DNA from: Micractinium sp. NFX-FRZ
Taxonomy: Eukaryota; Chlorophyta; Trebouxiophyceae; Chlorellales; Chlorellaceae
Length of the DNA stretch: 64,000 bases
Direction: 5' to 3'
Assembly: GCA_029339195.1 (NCBI GenBank)
Contig: JAPTJF010000104.1
Location: forward strand, 87,919-151,918
Both the position numbers and the translations under genes were made by a program. The notes beneath the pieces are model-generated. The model was not told where the DNA came from and made no database searches. It was given only the letters and a program-made list of their open reading frames with translations. Below, piece after piece: positions 20,855 through 32,581 of this stretch (positions are counted from its first letter, which is position 1; the number at the start of each line of letters is the position of its first letter).

Positions 20855-21350
20855 GCTCATGCATACGTATGCAGCCAAGCCAGCCAAGAATACACTGTGC
20901 GCTGGCGCCCCCATGCATGCCTGGCAGGCTCAGCCGTGCTCTGTCCTGTCCCGCACAGTCCCGCCCAATCTTTCCCTGCTTGCCGCCCGCGCCGCCCCCG
21001 TGTCCTCACCTGAGTGTGCGTGCGGCGCCAGGCAGCAGCGGCCGTCCACGTCCTGCTGGCCCCGACATACACCCGGGCAGGCTAGCACAGTCCCAGTACT
21101 GTCCCCACCGCCGTCCCATTTCATTCCCCGCAGTCACCTCACCCCCCATCTTGCGTTTTCCCCACATCGCACCGCGCACACACTTGCTCTTCCCCTTGCC
21201 GCTCTTCTCTCCCGTCCGCTCCCCTCCTCACCGTTCCGCTGTCTGTACCCCTCTCCCCTTCATTGGTGCTGCTGACCCTTTTGCTACCCTACCCCCTCCT
21301 GCCACCGCCTGCCCCGTGGCTCCATCTACTCTTGCTTGCCAGCAGACGAC

Positions 21351-21355
21351 TGTAA
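21351..21355 (+). other. TGTAA polyadenylation signal, RibBA-like gene
   Basis: TGTAA 497 bases past the stop on the plus strand. Position and consensus only. Confidence 0.5.
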
Positions 21356-21370
21356 AGCAAGCACGCAAAC

Positions 21371-21375
21371 TTACA
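21371..21375 (-). other. TGTAA polyadenylation signal, Cys-rich secreted protein
   Basis: TTACA on the plus strand; TGTAA on the minus strand 180 bases past the stop. With the plus-strand signal at 21351 the two mature transcripts would meet or overlap tail to tail. Confidence 0.5.
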
Positions 21376-21554
21376 GGCCCCAGCTCAGTGGTGGATGCTG
21401 GTCACAGGCAGACATTGATCACTGGCAGCTGGCTGCCGCTGCGCAGAGCAGTAAGCATGGGTTGGCTGGCTGGCTGGCAGAACAATGTGCAGGGAAGTAG
21501 TTGTCGCTTGAAGACAGCAGGCCGGCACGCGCAGTTTGCAGGCGCTTTGCCGGT

Positions 21555-22572
21555 TCAGCAGCCGGGGGCAGCGGGCTTCCAGGCGGCCAACAGCTGGGCG
21601 GTGGCAAAGACGAGGTCGGGAGGGAAGAAGTTCTGCGGGCACCAAGGCGGGGGGAGAGGGCAGGAGCAGCAGGTGGGCTTAGTGACAAGAGTGAAGCAGG
21701 GCAAAGCATGGGTGAGCAGGGCGGTGTCGGCAGGGGCGTCAGGCGACAACCTGTGCTCTGTGACCGCCCCTTGCCCAGCCCCGCCATGCTGTTGAGCCAC
21801 CGTCCACGCCTGCCCATCACCCCCAACCCCCACCCTCGCCCCACCCCCACACCTGCATGACCACCATGTCGCACAGGGCCTTGCACTGGGTGATGGGGCA
21901 GGTCATGGCGGTGCGGATGTTGGGCTTCTCGTCGTTGACAACCTGCGGGGACAGGGAGGACACAGAGGCTCGAGGGGAGGCAGGCGGTTGCGGGCCACCA
22001 AGGAAAACCTGGGGGGACAGCACCGCCAGGCACGCTGCGCAGGGCAGGGCAGGTAAGCCCTGGCTCTCACCTGGCACTGCACGGTGCCGGGGGGCGCGGG
22101 GGGCACGGAGACCACGCACTCGGCGGAGTAGGAGGGGGGGATGGTGCAGTTGAAGGCGGTGGGGGTCCACGAGTCGCCTGGGGCCGAGCAGTTGGTGGGA
22201 AGCTGCAGGCGGGCGGGGCAGTGAGTTGCACAATGCGGTCAGCAAAGGATGCGCAGGGCCAAGGGGCCTGTTGTCGCCAATCACAGGTCTGCAGCACAGC
22301 AGGGCGTGAGGCAAGCCGTGAGGCAGCAGGATGAATCTGGGGGCACACAGCCCCTTCACCATACAGAGGCCTGCAAGGGGGCCGTGGCGGCCGCCGCCTC
22401 CCGCCGCCCGCCGCCAAGGTTGGCTGCCTACCTGCTGCAGCAGCAGCCTGCCAGGCCCCAGGCCCGCTCCCTGAGCGCTGGCCACGAACATGATGCACAG
22501 GGCGGTCAACAACAGGGCTGGACAGCCCTGTCCCGCAAAGTGGCAGCGCATCATGGGAGGGACAGGCAGCAC
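21555..22572 (-). CDS. small secreted Cys-rich protein, unknown
   Basis: Four minus-strand exons: 22432-22572, 22071-22202, 21853-21942 and 21555-21632; all joins in phase 0. The protein is 146 residues from the first ATG or 140 from an ATG at 22554. It opens with a signal-peptide-like core (CPALLLTALCIMFVASAQG), then a mature part with cysteines at NCSAPGD, FNCTIPP, AECVVSV, VQCQ, MTCPITQCKALC and a final Cys. NCS and NCT are N-glycosylation sites. I do not recognise the family. Secretion or ER entry is inferred from the leader only. It shares a spacer of about 200 bases with the PHD gene in head-to-head arrangement. Confidence 0.7.
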
Positions 22573-22767
22573 AGGTTGCGGTCAGACGCAGCCAACGGGT
22601 TTGAAAGCAGCAATGCGGGATGTGAGCGACAAGTATGCCCTGAAACAGCTTGCCCTCAGAGGGAACCGGCGCCTGCCGACGTGTCCCATGCCTGTATTTG
22701 AGCGCTGCGAGCCCTCGCACACACCGCCTTGGTGGGCTGTCGGAGCCGTTGTTGGTCCACTGCCAGC
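22573..22767. promoter_or_regulatory. compact divergent promoter, Cys-rich protein and PHD gene
   Basis: About 195 bases between two head-to-head start codons, so both 5' UTRs and core promoters must fit here. No known element could be named. Confidence 0.5.
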
Positions 22768-23855
22768 ATGGCGAGACCGGGGGTTGAAGACGTTTTGGAA
22801 GCGGAGCAGATTGCTGCCGCGCAGGAGAACCCGGTGCGCTCACGCAGTGTTCAGCACGTTTCGCCAGTGTGTTTGAGACGGTCGCCATCCAGTCGGGCCA
22901 TGCCGGGCAACAACCCCACCCGCCGCCGCCGCCGCCGCCGCCGCCACCTGCCCCCGCCGCCACCCGCCGTGTGCTAACTCCTACCCTTGCCCTCCCGCTG
23001 CCTCCGCCTCCACCGCAGGTGCTCACACCGGCGCAGCTGCACTTGCTGCGCCAGCAGATTGATGCCCTGCGCCGCATCAATGTGCAGCTGAGGGCACTCA
23101 AGTACCGGGCCCGCACCGGGCGGGACCTGCCGGAGCTGCCTGGGCGCACCGCCTACTTGAGCGGCGGCGGTGCCAGCCGAGGCTGGGGCGGCGGCCGGGG
23201 CGCAGGCGACGGGCTGATGATTGCAGGGGGGCGCGGCAGGGGGCGGGGGCGCGGCAGGGGGCGTGGCGCCAAGCGTGGCAGGTGCGGCGTGCATGCGATC
23301 AACAGGCGGTTGGTTGGGCGTGCTGGGAGGGGATTGCTGGCCATCCTTGCAGCCCTGATGCACCCCTCCTACAGCTTGCCTGCCTGCAAAGCAAGGAACA
23401 ACCGCCAGCCGGTGGCCACACCAGCATAACGACCACGGCTGGAGGGCGAGCCACCTGCCCCTGCCTTATGTTGCTTCTGGCCTCCAGCTCTGAACTGCCC
23501 CTCGCTGCTCCTGCCCCTGCACCCCTCGCTGCCCCTGCAGGGAGGACGAGAGCGACGGCGACGACTCAATTGTGGTACGCAGCAGCGAGGAGGAGGACGA
23601 GGCGGCGGCGGGGGCGGGCGGCAGCGGCAGCAGCAGCAGTGAGGAGGAGGAGGAGGGTGGGGAGTATGCTTCGGCAGACAGCTCCGAGAGCGAGGAAGAC
23701 TTCAGCCTGCCAGTGGTGGCTGAGCCCCGCCGCACCAGCCGCATGCGGCGCCCCGCGTCAGCGGCAGGACAGACAGATGGCGGTGGCAGCGGCAGCGAAG
23801 AGGAGGCGGAAGGAGAGGAGGAGCAGCGGCAGGAGGGGGGCGCAGGGGAGGCCCC

Positions 23856-23890
<35 letters not shown>

Positions 23891-26232
23891 CAGCGGAGCC
23901 GGATGGGCCAGAGGGCGGCGAGGCCGACGGCGATGGTGGGGCCGGCAGCACAGCGCCAGCTGCAGAGCGCAAGGGTAAGCAGGCGCGCTGCGAAAAGCCG
24001 GGCGGTCCAGAAAAAAGCGGCAAGGGCGGCGCCAAGCGGAAGGGCCTGTTTAGGGTTGTGACAGAGACCCCAGCAGCGGGGGCGCCGCTGCAGCTTCTGC
24101 AACTCAAGCCGGTGGTGCCGCCCAGCAAGCCTGGCGGCGGCGGCAGCGGCGGTGAGGGAGAGCAGGAGGAGGAGGAGGCGGCGAAGGCGGAGGCGGAGGA
24201 GGAGGATGAGGTGGGGTGCACCGTGTGCGGCGAGAGCGAGGCGCCTGACGACCACAACGTCATCCTGATTTGTGAGGGCAAGGGCTGCAGGTGCGCGGCC
24301 AGCTGGGACGATGGTCGAGGGCGGGGCGGCGTGGAGGCATTATGGGTCTGCAACCCCTGCGGCAACGGTTGCGGCGGGTGGGGCCGCGGCGGTGAGCGGC
24401 AGCTTTGCTCTCTTTGGAGCGCAGATGGGCAGACCGGTCAACCGCGGGCAGGGAGGCGGGCAGGCAGCGCACCCGCAGCTCAGTTGGATGCCGCTGCTTC
24501 CTGCCTGTGGGTGTTGCTGGGCTCTGCTCTGCGGTCTGGCGCACACTGCACACGCCCTGAGCCGGCACCACACCGCCTCGCACCACGCCACACACCCTTG
24601 CTTTGTTTCCACGGCAGCTTGCCCCCTTCGCCTGGCCCTCACCCTCCCCTCCCCTCAGCCCTGACTGCCCCTCGCTGCCGCAGCGTGGCAGTGCACCAGC
24701 TGTGCTACCCCCACCGCTGCTTGCCCCGTTGCCCTTTGGCCTACCCCCCCGCTGCCATCTCACCCTCCCCTCCCCTCCCTGCGCCCCCTGCCCACCGCCT
24801 GCCCTGCTGCAGCGTGGCAGTGCACCAGCTGTGCTACGGCGTGCACACAGTGCCCAAGGGGAAGTGGCTGTGCGATGCCTGCAAGGCAAAGCTGAAGCCG
24901 GGGGCCGCCAACTGCTGCCTCTGCCCCGTGGTGGGCAGCGCGGTCAGGAAGGTGGGTGGGGGCACGGCTGGCGTGGGGTGGGTGGGGGCTGGGCAGAGGA
25001 GTAGGGAAGGATTCATGCTCCACCGGTGCTGGCCGGCTGGCTCTGGCGGGACGCAGGCGAGCGGGCGCCTTTCTTCTTTTGTGCCTGCTTGCCTCCCCCT
25101 CTTCTTCTCCCCCGCTCTGCCCACGTGCCTGCCTGCCTGCCTGCCGTTGCTCACTCGCACCCCGTGTCACCCTTGCACACACAAACACGCCCCCGTCCCG
25201 CCACCCCTCGCTCCACCTTCCCCCCCTTCCACAGGTCACTTCCCTGGGGCGCGTGGTGCCGCCCGGCAAGGCCAAGCCCGGCCAGGCGCTGTACTGCCAC
25301 ATGGCGTGCGCGCTGTGGGTGCCCGAGGTCGAGTTTGCCAACAAGGACAGCGTGGCGGATGTGAAGCTGGATGCCCTGACGGCGGTGCGCGTCAAGCTGC
25401 GCTGCGAGCTGTGCAAGCAGGCGGGCGGCGGCGCAATGTGAGTGATGGGTGGGAGGGGGGGTGATGGGGGCGGGGTGGGGCAGGGGGGGAGGGTGCGGTT
25501 TGCAAAAGGCACTCCGGCAGGCCCCAGACTTGGCAGTCCCTGCTTTTAGTGTGATGTGAGGCCCTGGTCCCTGCTGTGTTGTCAACAGCGCTTTGAATAG
25601 AAGCAGCTCCACCGTTGGGGCCCTGCCCGGCCACCTGCTGCTGCCTGCCCGCGGAGCCTCCCGCCAGCTCAGTTGCTCCGTGCACCCACCCCATGCTGCC
25701 TCCACCCCCCCGCGCCCCCTGCAGCCAGTGCGCGTTTGGCACCTGCTGCCGCTCCTTCCACGTGCTCTGCGGCCGGGCAGCTGGCCAGAAGCTGGAGTTC
25801 CGCAGCACCGACAGCGAGGCGCTGGGCTTCTGTGCCCTGCACTCCAAGCCCGCCTTTGCCAAGATTGTGAGCTGGGCAGGGAGGTGGCTGGCTGCGCTGA
25901 GCTGGCGCATTGGCGGGGAGTGTGCTGGCTGGCTGGCTGGCAGCTGTTGGCGTTAGGGTTTGGGGACAAGGGTGCCACTGCCGGTCTGCTATTGCCTCCC
26001 TGCCTCCCCTGCCTTGCACTGCCCCTCGGCACCAGCCGGCAGCGTGCTTGCTCTCTCTCCCCCCGCATTTTGTCCCCCCCCCCATCCCTTCCTGCCACAC
26101 ACCCAAGCATACCTACCTGTTCCTCCTTCCCCACGCCTGTTCTGTTCCTGCCAGGTGGACGAGATATTGGAGGGGAAGCGGCCGCTGGACCTGGCGGGGC
26201 CCCCGCTGGAGGACGGGGAGGGGGATGAGTAG
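22768..26232 (+). CDS. PHD and extended-PHD zinc-finger chromatin protein
   Basis: Seven exons, 22768-22833, 23019-23281, 23541-24290, 24813-24951, 25235-25437, 25725-25866 and 26155-26232; 546 residues. Residues about 23-48 (LTPAQLHLLRQQIDALRRIN) look like a QLQ motif. Then a Gly/Arg repeat (GRGRGRGRG), a long acidic Ser/Glu region and an 11-Gln run. The zinc part is a PZP-type module: PHD finger GCTVCGE...CEGKGC-SVAVHQLCYGV...WLCDACK, knuckle NCCLCPVVGSAVRK, then an extended PHD (YCHMACALWVPEV, LRCELCKQAGGGAIQCAFG, SFHVLCGRAAG, FCALH). PZP modules in BRPF, JADE and AF10 read histone H3 tails; a nuclear chromatin role is inferred. Splicing GGGAI-QC exactly restores the expected extended-PHD cysteine spacing. 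Confidence 0.85.
24681..24708 (+). repeat. exact copy of PHD-gene exon 4 acceptor and start, in intron 3
   Basis: cagcgtggcagtgcaccagc followed by tgtgctac is identical at 24681-24708 and 24810-24837. The 129-base offset is 43 codons and the reading frame stays open, so choosing the upstream acceptor (exon from 24684) would insert 43 residues. The preceding pyrimidine tracts also resemble each other. Confidence 0.9.
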
Positions 26233-26862
26233 CGGGGCAACGAATAGTGGGGCCAGCCTGCAGGGTGGCAGCCGGTAGCGACGGCGGGCACTGTCCCTCG
26301 TGACGTCTCGTTGACTGAATTGTGCTGACTAAGTTGCGCCGAGTTGCGCTGCAGCCTGCTGCAGCAATGTTGACATTGCACTATGGGGGCCTCCTATAGA
26401 TGTGATAATTTTATGATGTTGACCTAGGGCCTAACCTGATGAACTTGACACCTATTTCATGCACTGTCGGATGCGTGTTGATGTGCAAAAGCTAGAGGGG
26501 AAGGTCAGTGCGGCGGGTGGGGCGCAGCTGGAGGTGGCAGTGGGCCGGCAGCGGGGCAACAGTGCAGGCCAGAGCCTCCTGCTGGCTGGTGTGCAACTCC
26601 AGAGGCAAGTTTGATGACAGGGAAGCACGGATCTGGCGAGCTGGTAAGGTTTCTTGCTGCCCTGGGCCCCAGGCTGGGGTGAGCTCACCTGCCGCCTGGC
26701 GCATGTTAGCGGCGCCACCTCACCCTGACCTGGGTCGGGGATGGGGTTGTGGGGCGCTCCCGGATGCTCTGAAGCTTGCCAGCGCACTCTCTGGTGCCCG
26801 GACACTAGGGTCTTGCCGCTCGCAACGCGCCGGACGCCCCTGCGCTTGAGCGACCAGCAGCC
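26233..26862. other. intergenic: PHD gene 3' UTR and asparagine synthetase upstream region
   Basis: Tandem plus-strand genes. AT-richer 26330-26460 is probably the PHD gene 3' UTR; no TGTAA or AATAAA stands out. The right half should contain the asparagine synthetase promoter. No exon is supported. Confidence 0.45.
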
Positions 26863-29800
26863 ATGTGCGGCATATTGGCGGCGCTGGGCCTGGCCGGCGG
26901 CCAGGCGGACGCAGAGAAGAACAGGCGGGAAATTCTGAAGCTCAGTCACCTGCTGAAGCACCGCGGCCCCGACCAAAGGTCGATTTACCAGGCGCCTGAC
27001 GGCCGCGCCTTCATTACTTTTGAGCGCCTGATGATCGTGGACCCCACGGACACCGGCAGGTGCGGATTGAGAGCCGGGGTAATAGGGATACGCTTGTGTG
27101 ACCACTTGCGCCGCCGCCGCCGCTGCCGCCGCCCTAGCGCGCGACCTAGCGACCCCAGTTCCCCTCACCTGTGTGCGCCTTGCCTCCCGCTTGCAGGCAG
27201 CCCTTCCAGATTGCCACCCCCGAGGGCAACATTGCCTGGGCGCTGTGAGTGGGCTTGGGGGATTCAGGAGAGCAGGCAGCATCTGCAGCAGGAGCCAGTA
27301 ACCCGCACCTGGTGCGACTGCGCTCGAGGCACTTGCTGCCTGCAAGCAGACACTGCAGCAAGCCTTGCCCGTGCATTGGCTAAGCACTCGTGGGCAAGCT
27401 CTCTAGCCAGCGCGGGCGGGCAGGGAAGGCAGTGTTACAGCTGCGCTCGGTGGGCGGGTGCGTTGCGGAAGGTGGATGTGTGGTCCCGGAGGGAAGCCCA
27501 GCCGCATCAACCTGGCAGCACGCCCCAACCCCGGCAGCTGCAGGTTTTAAAAGGCAGGGACGCTCAGGGGTGACGGGCCCCCCACGCCATGCACAGCTGC
27601 CCCAGAACCCGCACTTCCTTGCCTGCATTCACCCTCCCATCGCGCCCCCTCTCTGTGCAGCAACTCTGAGATCTACAACCACCAGGAGCTGCGGGAGGCC
27701 AAGCTGGCAGGCGTGGACCTGCACTCACGCTCCGACTCCGCCATTGTGAGCGCCCCAGCCTGGCCCGGCCCAGCGCTCTCACAGGTTGCCGTGCGAGGCA
27801 TGCATCAGATGAAGAAGCACAGCGGGCTGCGCTGCTGTGCAGCAGCAGTTGGGACGTGGGTGCAGGCATGCAGGCGGTGTGCAGGCAAGCACGCTCCCAT
27901 GCGATCTGTGCCAGAATCACAAGAGTACAGGGCCCGTCATCAGAAGCAGCAGACTTCAAGGCTCGACCGTGCAGCAAGGTTGGGCACCCCCGCTGCACAC
28001 GCCGGCACCTCCCAACCTAAATTTCCACCTTTCCTTGTGTGTCGCCGCGCCTCGCAGGTGGGCTACCTGTACCAGAAGTATGGTGACACCAACGAGCTGT
28101 GGAACAGCCTGGACGGCATCTTTGCGTGCGTCATCTGGGACGAGCGCACCGGCACCTTCTGCGCGGCCCGCGACCCCATCGGCATCTGCTCCCTCTACTG
28201 GGGCAAGGCCGCCGACGGCAGCGTGTGGTTTGCCAGCGAGATGAAGGCGCTGCAGAGCAAGTGCGTCACCATCGACTGCTTCCCGCCGGTAAGGCAGGCC
28301 GGGAGTTTGTGGGCTGTGAGGGGTGGGGTGTGGAGAGAGCAAGTGCAGCACCATCCCCTCGCGAAGCGGGAGGTGGGCGAGCGCGGGGCGGCAAGGTGGC
28401 GGGATGCGAAGCAGTGGGGGAACTGGGGGTGTTGAATGAAGCAGGGCGGAAGGAGGCGGTGCAGAGCACTGCCTCAAGGGCAGCTGGGGCATTGTCCAGA
28501 GCAAACACAGGCTAGCAGGAGCAGCTTCGGCAGGTCAAGAGCAAGACTTGTGGCGACAACAGCTGCTAGCCCTGTGGGGCCCCGCCGGCAGAGTGGGCTA
28601 GCTGCCATTATCAGCTAGCACAGCGGTGGATGGACGCCGCTGCTGCCGAGGCACAGGGGCGGCGGACAGGGGGCGCTGCAGGCGGCTGCCCGCCCAGCGT
28701 GGGTTCGCAGCAATGCATCGATGGGCGCCGTCAGCAGTAGAGAGCAGCAGCAGTAGTAATGCAGCAGCAGCAGCAGCAGCAGTTGTAATGCAGCAGCAGC
28801 AGCAGCATTGATGTTGCAGCGCCGCAAGTCCGGCTTGCCCCACCGCCGTGCATCACCTCGCCCCCGCCCCTGCCCCCCGTCCCGCCCCCCGCAGGGCCAC
28901 GTGTACCGCAGCAGCACGGGCACCCTGGAGCGCTGGTTCAACCCCGACTGGATCGACGTCAACCGCATCCCCACGCAGCACGTCGACCTGCCCGTGCTCA
29001 AGCAGGTCAGCAGGACACCTCTATAGAAAGCTCACTTGCTGAGCTTGTGAAAACAGAAAGGGCAGCAGGCTGTTCTACATGCCCTGTACCTGCTGCTGTT
29101 CCCTCCTGCATCGTTGGCTTTAGGCCCATGTGCCTGTGAGCATTGTGGATTGTGTCCTCAACTCGTGTGCTGACCCGCTGTGGTGTGGTGCCCACACACG
29201 TCAAGTGCAGACGTTCATCGACGCCGTGGTGAAGCGGCTGATGTCGGACGCCCCCCTGGCCATCCTGCTGAGCGGCGGCCTGGACAGCAGCCTGGTGGCC
29301 AGCGTGGCGGTGCGCCACATCAAGCAGTCCAAGAACGCGTTTGACCCCGACCACAAGCTGCACACCTACTCCATCGGCATCGCGGGTGAGGCGCGGGCTG
29401 CTGAGGGGCTGGGTCAGAAGCTGGGCGGGCCAGAAGGACCAGGGATCTGCCGCACCGGGATCTGCCGCCCCGCCTCTTCCACTGCTCCCCGGCCTCCTCC
29501 CCTCCTCCCCACCCCTCACTCTCCACCTCACCTCCCTCCTCCCCGCCACCCCGCCCCGCCTGCCCCAGGCTCGCCCGACCTGATCGCCGCCCGCAAGGTG
29601 TCTGACTTCCTGGGCACGATCCACCACGAGTTCACCTTCACGGTGGAGGAGGGGATTGACGCGCTGTACGACCTCATCTACCACATCGAGTCGTACGAGC
29701 AGGTGGGGGGAACTTTTTGTGTGTGTGTGTGTGTGTTGCATTGTGTGTTGCATGGGGTTTTAGGGTGGGGATCTGACATGCTCAGCTACCGCATCGAGTC

Positions 29801-32581
29801 GTGCGTGAGAGGCAACGTGCAGTGGGGTGGCAGAGATGGCTTTGTGTGGGGTGACAGCCTGAGCAGGCGTAGGCGGCTTGTATGGGGCGCGGCAGGCTGG
29901 CACTGGGCTGCCTGGTCCATGTGCCTCGCTGGGCTGCCTCCAGCAGTGCCCGCTCTGCTCACCCCTCTTCCCTGGCTTTTTTAAATGACCTTCTTCACCC
30001 CCACCCCCACCCCCACCGCGCACACCTGCAGGTGCGCGCCGCCGTGCCTATGTACCTGCTGAGCCAGCGGATCAAGGCGATGGGCATGAAGGTGGTGCTG
30101 AGCGGGGAGGGGGCCGACGAAATCTTTGGCGGATACCTCTACTTCCACAAGGCGCCCTCCCCCGGTGAGCGCAGCGGGGCATCTGGTTTATTGGCTGTCC
30201 AGTTGGTAGGTTGGTGGGGTTGGAAGGGGCGGGCAGCTGAAAGGGGGGAGCTCGGCGCAGGCTGCACCTCTCTGCAGTCCCTCCCTCCCTTGCATCACCT
30301 GCCAGCTCACACGACGTGGCTACTTGTGCGTCCCTCGTGCCTCCCGCCTCGTCAGCGCCCAGTCTCTGGGCGCCCCTGTGACACCTCCCCCAAACTCTCA
30401 CCCTCTGTGCCCCTCCTACACCCCACCTCCCCTCCCCCACCCCACCCCACCCCACCCCGCCCCCCCATGCAGAGGAGTACCACAAGGAGTGCGTGCGGCT
30501 GGTGACGCGGCTGCACCAGTGGGACGTGCTGCGCGCCAACAAGGCGCCCTTTGCCTTTGGCCTGGAGACGCGCGTGCCCTTCCTGGACAAGCAGTTCCTG
30601 CAGGTGGGGCTTGGCAGAGGAAGGGGTTGGGGGCGGGTTGGGTGGGCAGTGTTGTTGCCTAGGGCTATGGTCAGGACGAAACAATGTGACTGTGTTGCTT
30701 TTAGTGGAAACCCTTTGCTTCAGAAGCAGCTCCTGCAGACCTGTGGGCCTGAGGGTGGGCAGCTGGGGCGGGGGCAGGGCTGGGGTGTCGAGGCAAGCGC
30801 TGTTCTGGCGCTCACACCTGCGCCCCGCTGCCCCCACTCTCTTCTCTCACTCTCCTGTTTCCAACAGTGTGTCGCCCCTTCTCTCAACCCTCCTCCGCCC
30901 CCACCCTCCCCTCCAGGTGTCGATGAACATCAACGCCGCCGACAAGATGCCCAACCTGGCTGAGAAGCCCGACGGGAAGCACGCCAAGCTGGAGAAGTAC
31001 ATACTGCGCAAGGTGGGGTGGGGCGCCTGGGGTGTGTGTGCCAGTCAAGACAGGGTGCCGGCCCACTCTCTCGCTCACTCCCGATTCTTTGCGCCTCCAC
31101 CCACCTTCTCCTGCCCCCTCGCCCCGCCTTTACCCTCTTGCCAGGCCTTTGACGAGCCGGAGACCCCGTACCTGCTCCATCGCTCGCTCCTAATTCGGTG
31201 TATCTTACCTTCCCCTCCACCCCACCCCTGCCCCCCCCAGGCGTTTGACGAGCCGGAGAACCCGTACCTGCCCGACGAGGTGCTGTTCCGCCAGAAGGAG
31301 CAGTTCAGCGACGGCGTGGGGTACGACTGGGTGGACGGCCTCAAGGAGCACGCAGCCAAGGTGAGGGCATCCCCCAACTGCACATCTTACCATTGGTGTA
31401 GGTATGTCGGGCAGGGCGAGGTAGGCAGGGGTGCATGCTGCCTCAAGTCGCATGGGGCAGAGCGGCACATGCGCAGCTCCTGCGCCCCTGTGCCCCTGGG
31501 CCCCTGCACTTGCTTCACCCGTCTGAACGCACACTGCTGCCTCCCATTGAAGCCTGCGCCTCCCGCCCCCACCATCCCCCTCCTGTCACCAACACACGCA
31601 GGTGGTGACGGACGACATGTGGGAGTCGCGGTTTGAGCGCTTCCCGGTGCACCCCCCTCGCACCCGCGAGTACTACCTCCTCCGCTCCATCTTTGACACA
31701 CACTTCCCGCACAAGGACGCGCTCAAGACCGTGCCGCAGGTGGGTGGGGTGCGGGGCGCGCCTGCCTGCACAGGGCTCCCGCCATGTGTGCCTGGTTCAC
31801 CTCTCGGGGTGCTACTGTGTTGGGGGGCGCTGCAAGGGCATGTGCATGTCCTTGGACAGCCACCCTGTAGACTCGTTGCCCATATGGGTAGGGACACGCT
31901 GCGTGCCATGCCGCACAGTCGTGGCCGGCCGGCAAACTGGCCGTGCGGCGTTGCACGTGCTGGGCTCGCTGCCGGGGCTTGCTTGGGACCGTGTGTCAAG
32001 AGCGCGAGCCCGCGCGGCGCCTGCATGCATCTGTGCGGTACATACCCCTCGCCACCTCTCTCCCGTGCTGAACCCCTGGTGCACCGCTGTCTGTTGCGCA
32101 CCGCAGGGTCTCTCCATTGCCTGCTCCACCCCCGAGGCCCTCAAGTGGGACCCCGAGTGGGAGAACATGCACGAAATCAGGTGGGGGGGGTGGGAAAGGG
32201 GCTGCGGACCTGTGCCGCGCATGAGGGGCTGGACATTTGCCTGGGCTGGGAGTGTGGTGTGAAAGGGGCTGCAGAGAGGCCTGGGGCCAGGAGGCGGGCA
32301 GCGCTGTTGTGCATACGCGGCGATGGCCAAGGCAATCACGCTGCTCGAGGTTGTGGTGAGCACCAGGTCAACCCGCCACCACCTACACCTTGCACGGACC
32401 GTGGCCGTTGGGGCACGCCATGCTCGTTCCATGCGTACCCCACCGCTCACCTGTCCTGCTCCCCCATCCCTTGTGTCTGCGCAGCGGCCGCGCCATCAAG
32501 GCAGTGCACGAGGCGGGGGCGGACTTCAAGCTGGACCAGCCGGCGGACGGTGCCGCTGCGACAGCCAACGGCGTGCACTGA
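26863..32581 (+). CDS. asparagine synthetase, glutamine-hydrolysing
   Basis: Fourteen exons: 26863-27059, 27197-27244, 27661-27745, 28058-28288, 28895-29005, 29211-29385, 29569-29702, 30032-30164, 30473-30603, 30917-31012, 31241-31360, 31602-31739, 32107-32180 and 32485-32581; 589 residues, matching the plant length of about 585. MCGILAALG carries the N-terminal nucleophile Cys2 of the class II glutamine amidotransferase domain; KHRGPDQ, NSEIYNH and SDSAIV follow. The synthetase domain has the ATP PP-loop [13 protein letters not shown], then [12 protein letters not shown] and [12 protein letters not shown]. It makes Asn from Asp, Gln and ATP in the cytosol, central to nitrogen storage. Start is the only ATG that gives Met-Cys. 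Two intron copies of exon edges offer decoy splice sites. Confidence 0.97.
28740..28810 (+). repeat. CAG-rich microsatellite in asparagine synthetase intron 4
   Basis: Runs of cagcagcag broken by tagtaatg and ttgtaatg. Intronic; it produces long poly-Ala/Gln/Cys open frames that are not genes. Confidence 0.85.
29717..29738 (+). repeat. GT dinucleotide run in asparagine synthetase intron 7
   Basis: About ten gt units right after the exon 7 donor, followed by ttgcattgtgtgttgc. A simple microsatellite. Confidence 0.85.
29781..29810 (+). repeat. degenerate copy of asparagine synthetase exon 7 end in intron 7
   Basis: ctcagctaccgcatcgagtc at 29781 resembles ctcatctaccacatcgagtc at 29673, the last coding part of exon 7; the following gtgcgtgaga parallels gtacgagcag at the donor. 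Confidence 0.75.
31145..31176 (+). repeat. copy of asparagine synthetase exon 11 start, with acceptor, in intron 10
   Basis: Thirty-two bases from 31145 match exon 11 from 31241 with three differences (gcctttgacgagccggag against gcgtttgacgagccggag). A CAG acceptor and pyrimidine tract precede both. The 96-base offset keeps frame and the interval is open, so an isoform with 32 extra residues is possible. The downstream copy is taken as the true exon because it continues as [13 protein letters not shown]. Confidence 0.9.

Larger units (their letters stand above)
20855..21554. other. intergenic between convergent genes with facing TGTAA signals
   Basis: 3' UTRs of the RibBA-like gene and of the minus-strand Cys-rich gene. 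The two likely 3'-end signals are 15 bases apart (21351 plus, 21371 minus). No exon is supported. Confidence 0.55.
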
